DNA of 64,000 nucleotides, from positions 431,001 to 495,000 of the forward strand of contig JAUIRK010000919.1 of assembly GCA_030549495.1 (NCBI GenBank), written 5' to 3'. Position numbers and translations under genes: made by a program. This stretch comes from Nectonema munidae (taxonomy: Eukaryota; Nematomorpha; Nectonematoida; Nectonematidae). Shown here in pieces: positions 58,101-64,000 of the stretch. The notes beneath the pieces were generated by a model that saw only the letters and a list, made by a program, of their open reading frames with translations, did not search any database and was not told the origin of the DNA. Position 1 is the first letter of the stretch. Every line of letters begins with the position of its first letter.

Positions 58101-61100
58101 TGATATTATGAATAATGGTAAATGAGAGGTTGGGTTTAAGTCGCAGTGGCTATGGCCCATTAGGTACCGATGTAGTCATTTGAGTACAGTAAAAGTAGCC
58201 AACTGGGGTATCTTCCTTAACTTAATTATTGTCTGATTTCTAATGGGTAAAATTTGATAGCTTTATTTTGCACTTCTTGTATTATTTTGTGTGCAAACTT
58301 TCATTTCCATGTAGTTTATGGCGAATCACTTAGGGAATGGAAAAGCTAATTCTTAAAAATGGAAGGTTACTAAATTTTTTGGAAGATTTTAGAATTTCAA
58401 TTTCGTTGAAAGCGCCAATATAAATTCACGACATCCTTACACTTCCCAAATCGAATTCCTAAATGTAATTTGGTTTACTTTACTAACTGAATATATAACA
58501 GAAGAGTGAGCCTGAAGGCAACGGGTTGTTATTCTAAGATTGAAAAATGGGAAAGAGGAATACAGTAAGATATCTTTATAAAAAACTAAAGGCTCATAGG
58601 GTCGAAATATTCTTTTAAAGATGTTCCACACCATCTTACTATATTCCTGCTTCATAGCTGAATACATATGAAGATAGAATTTTTGAAGATTATATATCGT
58701 TTTGTTTGCTTTACTTTGGCACTAATATAACAAACATTTGGCCGCTAAAAATGTTACTAAATGTAGACATTAAATTTAAGAGGCCGAGATATTTTAAACG
58801 AGGCGTTGTTCATTCTATTGATTTACACTTCTGAAAGCTGATTGATTGCCCGCCTATTTTTGCTACAGTATCTATATTTTATTCAAATGTGAGATGCACT
58901 TTTGCTTTTCTTTACTATCGTGTGAAGAATTTGTAGGAGTTCTAACGCGAAGCGGCTTCATTCAGCTGATTAAGGACGAAATAGAAGTGGGAATGTACTC
59001 AATCCTAAAAGATAAACGTACGAACATGAAGAATTATCAATTTGTTTTCGATGTGACTTTGCCATGATTTTGCTCTCATGTTGAGCTAGAAGGTAGTGAT
59101 GAGATCGCAATTATAAACAAAATGATTCGACTTGATAAAATCCCTGCAGTTATGGTGGGTTTGGAGCTGGCAGTGCAATTAAATGTCAGGTAATTATTAC
59201 TCAGGTCTTTATATGCTCACTGCGCCAAAATTCTTTATAATAAAATTTTTTGATGATGACCCATCTCATTCTATTGTATAAATGTTCGACATAGCTTTTC
59301 AATTTATGGTAGTAGCCATGCAGTAACCATGGTAGCTCAATGAGCCAAATATATATACAGTGAGTTTACGACAATTAGCCGTGAGTACAACTATCCCCCA
59401 TGTATAAATAATATTTATATTGACTAAAACTAGCTGGTAAACTTACCTAACTAAATGAGGATAGTTGGTCTCAATCAGTTGTCAGCGTTGTGAAGTCAGA
59501 GTGTGACGTCGCTCCAGTCGGACATTTTAAAGGGATAGAAGCCGGAGTAGAAAAAAGTTAATCATGAAAAATATTTAGATGAAAATTAATTCTATAAATT
59601 CTCCAAAATGCTCGCTAAAAACATTCTCGATTTTGTGCTACTAAATTTTTTGATTTTGCATTTACTCTAAAGATTTTCACATTCTTTAATCATAAACTAT
59701 TTGGTTAATATACATTTCCCATCATTTAAAATGTAAAGTGTTAGGTAGTTTATTTTGTTTTTTTCTAAGTGAGGTCTTGCGAAAAAGTAAAATAGGAGAA
59801 AGAAAAGAGATGACAATTTTTTGCATCAATGACGGTAAAGTGAAGGTGAGGTAGCTTAGATAAGGCTAGTTTGTGACTTAGCGAACTGCGTAGGATTATT
59901 TCGACGTAGAATGTTCTGGTGTGCGAAATAAAGAGCTGTCATCAAAACATGAGGAAGGAAGATACCGTCGTGTGGATGCGAGGTTCGTTTGCGAGAAGTG
60001 ATGAACATCGTTTGATCGGGAACGCGCGAAATGATAAAGTTGTGTTGACGTGGGATTTCAAGCTCTTTGTTGATCTCGGAAGAGGCACTGCCTTGCGAGG
60101 AAATAGGAGTCGCGACTTCAAAAACCACGTCTGATGATTTCGCTGAAGCTGCATTGGGAGGCATTGCACTTCTGTTCAAAATAAGGAATACAAAAAATTG
60201 GTTTATGAGACTTCATATTGACTTCTGTCTAAATGTTTTTACTCAAAACAATTCAAAAATATTTGCGAGAGCCTGCCATTTCCATACAATATTTTTCATT
60301 AGAGCTGAAGGAGATATACAGCGAGGTCTCATTTATTCGCTAGCTACTCCAATAATAATCCGAACAAAAATGAAGTGAACGAATCTGGGTAATGTAATTT
60401 GGTATCGATATTTCTGATTTCAGTTTCTGTTTGCGCAAGGCATTCCTTGAATAATATTCTTACACTCAAGAGTATATTCATTAGTTCGCTTCTGTGAAAT
60501 TATCTTGCGAACTTTAATGCCGACAAAAAAGACAGTTCACACACTAAACAATAAGAGGCGATGTTCCCACCCAATTCATGAGAAACATTCAGGTAAAATG
60601 TGTTCAATGTTTTGTAAATTTGCTAAATAAATCATCTCGTTGAATAAGCAGCTGTTTCTTATACATCCTAAAAGCAGACCGTTCTCACTAGTGTACGATT
60701 TGTAAGTGTGAGGTGATTACCAATATGTAACTAACCACCATACAAGAAAATATGTTGATGGATAGTCGTGATTGCTTAAAGCTTCACACACTGCAATCTA
60801 ATTGGTTTTGAAAATAGAACGATTTCATTCATTTAATAAAAGACTCAGTATTCGGAATAAAAAAACTGTCAAGAGCTAGGAGGCCATCTTTATTAAATTG
60901 AGTTTATAAAAATATTATTTATAGCTTTTCATTTCGGTCTGCACAGCGTTATATTACGACGATTAGATTCATCAGACTCAAAACTGAAGACAAATCCGGG
61001 TCTCAGCGAATGCGCCGAAAACAATTTACCGACATACACAATTTATTGAATACACATTCCACCGAAACCCCAAAGGGCGGAGAAGCAAAATTTAGAATTT

Positions 61101-62745
61101 TATTCAAATTATTGAATGTAATAATTATATATATTGCTAATGCTTTCAATCAATAATCAATAATTTAATTAAGTAGCACCTTAATAACCTTAGATTTTAT
61201 TTTAATAAATTGCACATTTTTTTTAAACTTTTCATTTATGTTAATAAAAATGACAAAACTATCTCTACCTTTTTTTTTATATAATGATAGAAGTCTTACT
61301 TTGGGGTTTCGTCGAAATGTGTATTCGATAAAGTGTGTAATTGCTGAAAACTTCTAATTTGAAGATGTAAACTTTTGTACACAAACGAAATGTTTGAATT
61401 ATGCAATGAGATTGTTTAAAATCATGTCTCTGTCACGACAAGAAACTTATCATAATTTTTCAAGATATGCAATTGAGTTGATGTCCTAAACTATTTTTAA
61501 TTTCAGCTGAAAGATATCAACGCTTTGCCACGTTTTAAGGCGAGCTTGTCAAACCCTAGGTAGAGACTTCAAAGCTCCCGCGGCTCAAAATTGTTGCACA
61601 ACCCTGATAAAAATTTGTCAGAAGGAATTTGAGGACGAATGCTATGGACAAACAACTCTCAGGGTGGCGATTTTTCCAGCCAAGAAAAACTCGAGGTTTG
61701 GGTGTTTCAAAAAATTTATTTAACAATGCCCTTAATATTTTTACCTACTTACAAGTTTATTTTCATTTAAGAAAAATGGTTGTAAAAAGTTTTTGCGAGA
61801 AAACTGTCTGTTCATCTCGGAAAAAGAACCCATCAAAATCAACTCTTGGCAACCGGCTATTGTAGATAGGAAGCAAATATTTAAAATTTAATACATATAA
61901 TAGCCTTTTTTCAGATATAATTAGATAAACTAATTAAATAAAATAAACTAAATTTATAACATTAGATATAAACTTTGGATGTTTTCTTTATTAAATGAAA
62001 TATTTTACAAATTAATTTCAAACTTTCTTATGAAAAAAAGTTTGGCCAGAAAATTTGCGATTTTTCTCAACTTAATTTCACGCCTCCCATAACTGTTTAG
62101 TATTTTGTTTTATGGATGTTTTTCTCATCAAAGGCCCAATAAAATAATACATCTATACTTAATTGAACAATTTATCAAAAATGTAAATAAATGAAATGTT
62201 CACAATTATAATAATAACCAATTCAATCCATTTTATGAGGATAATACTTGATCTTAGATTCTTTCATGCAGGAATACAAAAAGTGTGAGAAGCAGAATTG
62301 CAGAATACACTCCTTAGAGAAAAAGACAAACTTGGACGAGAGTTTAAAGATTTCAAAAATGATGATTTATATGTTACAAAAAGTAAACTAAGTAAAGCTA
62401 ACGAGCCAATTAGCCAACACACATATTGCAACACTAGCATGCCCTGCATTTTGCCTTCAAAGTCGGCTGAGAACAATAATTTTATGAAGTGTGACATTTG
62501 ATCTGTCATTCTTGTCATTGCTTGGCCAAAATCTCAATTATATGCTTTTATTGAGCATATGCACAAGATACTTCCGACATTACGAAGTCCATACGTGCAA
62601 AGATGGAACAAAAATATGGGATTTTGGAAATTGAGTTAGTCAAAAAAAGAAAAAAGTAGTTTTACCGATTTTTGAAGATTTTAAGTTTTCCAAGTTCAGG
62701 TTGATCCGAATTCTTCAACCAATGCTCAGAAAGATACTTTGGAAC
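48868..62745 (-). CDS. GTF2F2: General transcription factor IIF subunit 2 (TFIIF beta, RAP30), lacking first coding exon
   Basis: TFIIF beta pairs with TFIIF alpha, brings RNA polymerase II to promoters and aids early elongation; it is nuclear. Located exons: 62666-62745, 59966-60171, 52514-52650, 50348-50467 and 48868-49122, all with matching splice phases. The first begins VPKYLSEHWLKNS, matching human VPKYLSQQWAKAS, so about 22 N-terminal residues lie right of the window or were missed. The middle holds the beta-barrel dimerisation part (PRQHNFIISRVPDQTMFITS, human PREHPFVLQSVGGQTLTVFT) and RAECRP. The last exon is the winged-helix DNA-binding domain (LFSAFEKHQYYNIKDLV, WELKPEFRHY). The 265 residues seen exceed the equivalent human part because of an Ala/Gly/Ser-rich linker. 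Identity was judged against human RAP30 from memory. Confidence 0.95.
49889..49940 (-). mobile_element. Fragment of a hAT-like element end
   Basis: On the minus strand AGGGCGGATCTAGAAATTGG and then ATAGGGGGCGGGCGG resemble the start of a hAT-type element. No second end was identified. Confidence 0.4.
50348..50467 (-). CDS. GTF2F2: GTF2F2 exon (linker)
   Basis: Forty whole codons including KKIQEWNKPTHTVQQLDKHV and NNYKPVSKQKTHY, matching human LKRLQIEESSKPVRLSQQLDKV and TNYKPVANHQYN. Acceptor TTTTCAAG; donor GTAAAA. Confidence 0.9.
50468..52513. other. GTF2F2 intron
   Basis: Strings related to ATTTGGCCGAATGGCC near 51315-51345 and TTCGCCAAATGTCCGAG near 51782-51798 suggest a degraded inverted-repeat element of about 500 bp. 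The remainder is featureless AT-rich DNA. Confidence 0.35.
52514..52650 (-). CDS. GTF2F2: GTF2F2 exon (linker and RAECRP segment)
   Basis: Encodes an Ala/Gly/Ser stretch AGQGAAGSASAG, then ICIEGKVSQRAECRPSTSSS and NYMN, matching human LSLEGIVVQRAECRPAASE and NYMR. Acceptor TTGATTCAG; donor GTAAGA. Confidence 0.93.
53435..57154 (+). mobile_element. hAT DNA transposon (ZMYM/TTF-finger type) with 14-bp terminal inverted repeats
   Basis: Ends are CATGGGCGCCGGCA at 53435-53448 and TGCCGGCGCCTATG at 57141-57154, an inverted pair differing at one base. Between them is a broken hAT transposase. The 8-base flanks do not match, so target-site copies have decayed or the ends are slightly off. It sits in a GTF2F2 intron in antisense orientation. 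Confidence 0.85.
54380..56436 (+). pseudogene. hAT transposase relic, TTF-finger type
   Basis: N-terminal TTF-like finger: FRNAWLTQYAPWLAYSP, LKGALCIPCILF, HAINHIASEWHKN. The DDE core follows: REIISSILFCATNDIAIRG, EQLSLGVRFVD, GQGYDGCSTMAGI, GHCASHRFNLIVND, LSETRW. The C-terminal hAT dimerisation block is YPSVRSAILILLTLPATTCT then VERSFSTLRRVKTW. Roughly six stops or shifts. It resembles zinc-finger MYM type 1-like and THAP12-like proteins, which derive from this hAT branch; this copy is a transposon, not a domesticated gene. Confidence 0.9.
57940..58092. mobile_element. MITE related to the 41.6 kb copy
   Basis: Right end TACATCAATTCTGAACGG then TCCCTTA is the inverse of the type seen at 41536. 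The left end (TGATGTCAACTGGTCGG) is its diverged partner. The G-rich interior GGGGGAGGGG and GAGGGGGTGGGAG is also shared in kind. Confidence 0.5.
58890..59192 (+). pseudogene. Unassigned coding-like stretch, one stop
   Basis: Plus strand, antisense in a GTF2F2 intron: LTRSGFIQLIKDEIEVGMYS, NMKNYQFVFDVTLP, then after one stop CSHVELEGSDEIAIINKMIR and LDKIPAVMVGLELAVQLNV. Composition looks protein-coding, but no family is recognised. Possibly a mobile-element or processed-gene fragment. Confidence 0.3.
59966..60171 (-). CDS. GTF2F2: GTF2F2 exon (dimerisation barrel)
   Basis: Encodes SDVVFEVATPISS and PRQHNFIISRVPDQTMFITS, matching human TEVSFTLNEDLAN and PREHPFVLQSVGGQTLTVFT. It starts one base into a codon, completing CG|A. 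It ends CACGACG before GTATCT, and the phase fits the next exon. Confidence 0.88.
60172..62665. other. GTF2F2 intron
   Basis: Contains the inverted-repeat element at 61.0-61.3 kb. A short plus-strand open stretch at 62298-62501 (LGREFKDFKNDDLYVTKSKL) is not recognised. Otherwise AT-rich. Confidence 0.4.
61030..61343. repeat. Inverted-repeat element, ~46-bp arms
   Basis: 61030-61076 and 61299-61343 are inverted copies with several mismatches, sharing CGAAACCCCAAAG and GAATACACATT. The middle is plain AT-rich DNA. Confidence 0.72.
62666..62745 (-). CDS. GTF2F2: GTF2F2 exon (VPKYL region)
   Basis: Encodes VPKYLSEHWLKNSDQPEL then GKLKIFKNR, matching human VPKYLSQQWAKASGRGEV and GKLRIAK. Acceptor TTTTTCAG; donor GTAAAA leaving CG. 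Too short for a simple ORF scan. Confidence 0.92.
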
Positions 62746-64000
62746 CTGAAAAAGAGAGATATGTGTAGGTGTAGATATTAAATTAAATTCACGCTATACC
62801 AAAAGACAGCCAAAATATCGAAACATCATAATCACAAGTTAATGCCCCAAATTATCAACTAGATCTGAAGTGTGTCCAAAAAAGCAAACGTTTAAAGTGA
62901 ACAATTTAAACTGTTTATTAATTATATTCCACAAGGAAGTGATTCTGGATACGGGACAAATCTGTAAAAAAGTAATATTTTTTTCCTAATAAAATTCAAC
63001 CATTTTAGTCAAACAGGTTGCTTATATATTTCTAGTTCCATTGTATCTAACTTCAAACCAAAATGAGTGATTAAATTCCCTTTTTTCAATTCGGTGAAAT
63101 TTGCTATTATTTTTGGTTATTCGAGTTTTGTTTTAACAAGTGATAGCAAGCTCGGTGTTGTAAACAAAATGACCAGATCTGTAGCTGCAAAGACAATACA
63201 CCTCAAAAAAAATTTTGCACCAAAAGAAAGTTAGAATATTTAAAATTTTTAGTTTAAATTAAAAATAATATTTTTTGCATTTTTTTTAATTTTTGGGCAA
63301 AATGTCATTGACACAAATTGAGTTTGAGCGAATCATCCGATCACTGTAAAAATTATGTTAATCTCAAAAAGTTATGTTTTATTTACCTCAACGAAAATAT
63401 TCTTTTTTTGTAACACCCACACATCTTTAAAGTGAGGGTAGAGGGACAACGTATTCAAATAATTGAAAGGTATGCATTAAAATGTTTTCATGTGCGCACC
63501 ATTCAATACTGCAGTCGTTGATTAAAAGGGGGAATGGTCAGCCCGCTCCAAAATCAACTAACTGGCCCATTGGTATTTACTTCAATTCTGCGGAGTTGCA
63601 TATCGTTTCTGCACATTTGTTTTGTTAGCTATTTCGTTAGTTGGCTAGTAAATCGGCGCCGTGGCTAGTTTCTTACTAAAAGGGGCAAAGCTGATTCCAA
63701 AGATGGGAGCAGTCCATCCTCTAAGAATATGCAATAGAAGAAATTTATCGGCATATTCATGTTTTCAAATTTCGGTGAATTATTTTTCTATTGGGAATGA
63801 CAATGGAAAAATTAAAGAAAACATTTTATACTAAAATATTGATATCTCTAAAGTTTCAATAAAGGTAAATTAAATTTTAATTAGTTTTAAATATTTTTTG
63901 ACTTATCCATTTATTAAAATTTTTTAGTTTAGGTTCTTGTTTTTTCTTAATTTATTTCTATATTTGCTAATCCCGCATAAATTTATATATCTTTAAAGTG
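62746..64000. other. GTF2F2 first intron (to window edge)
   Basis: No match to the expected N-terminal GTF2F2 residues (human ...QNTGVWLVK) was found on the minus strand, so the first coding exon probably lies beyond 64000. A GC-richer patch at 63490-63720 has no clear identity. Confidence 0.45.

Noticed and set aside
59919-60134. Plus-strand 71-codon ORF
   Set aside because: Antisense shadow of the GTF2F2 exon 59966-60171, which has matching splice phases and homology.
1-64000. Search for CRISPR arrays, bacterial operons, rRNA, LTR elements or Polintons
   Set aside because: No regularly spaced repeats, rRNA signatures, long terminal repeats, or capsid/protease/integrase motifs of such elements were seen.

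Overview
This window is nuclear DNA from an AT-rich invertebrate metazoan. Its genes are split by many GT-AG introns, and most of the DNA between exons is transposon debris. The repeat set (CR1-like and RTE-like LINEs, pogo/Tigger, hAT and piggyBac-like elements, many fold-back MITEs) would suit an arthropod such as a crustacean, but the species cannot be fixed from sequence alone. No bacterial, organellar, LTR/retroviral or CRISPR sequence was seen.

Two host genes lie in tandem on the minus strand. (1) GTF2F2 (TFIIF beta/RAP30) has five coding exons between 62745 and 48868, with stop codon and AATAAA; its first coding exon lies beyond the right edge. (2) SPT6 (SUPT6H) starts at 30507 and runs off the left edge after 17 located coding exons, ending in the S1 region at 236; the SH2 part is outside. 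The splice phases agree at every located junction. One short SPT6 exon between 16794 and 14494 was not found. Both products act on elongating RNA polymerase II.

Regions: 1-30.5 kb is SPT6. Its introns hold an RTE-like LINE relic (7.7-9.3 kb), a Tigger relic (14.9-15.6 kb), two hAT relics (12.3-13.6 and 16.9-18.3 kb), piggyBac-like MITEs, fold-back repeats, a tRNA-derived SINE and an A/T homopolymer block (19.7-20.1 kb). 30.5-48.9 kb is intergenic: an RTE-like endonuclease fragment (31.9-32.4 kb), a nearly whole CR1-like LINE (33.9-37.9 kb), an older CR1-like copy apparently split by a Tigger element (38.8-43.5 kb), another RTE-like relic (43.5-44.1 kb) and a MITE inside a MITE (45.7-46.8 kb). 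48.9-62.7 kb is GTF2F2, with a 3.7 kb hAT element (53.4-57.2 kb) in one intron.

The most unusual signal is a recurring hammerhead-ribozyme-like core, CTGAnnA - hairpin - GAAA, at four places in otherwise different repeats (about 3.68, 11.16, 45.07 and 56.58 kb). Next in interest are the young CR1-like LINE, with overlapping ORFs and a PHD-type ORF1, and an RTE-like LINE with a Cys/His finger after its reverse transcriptase.
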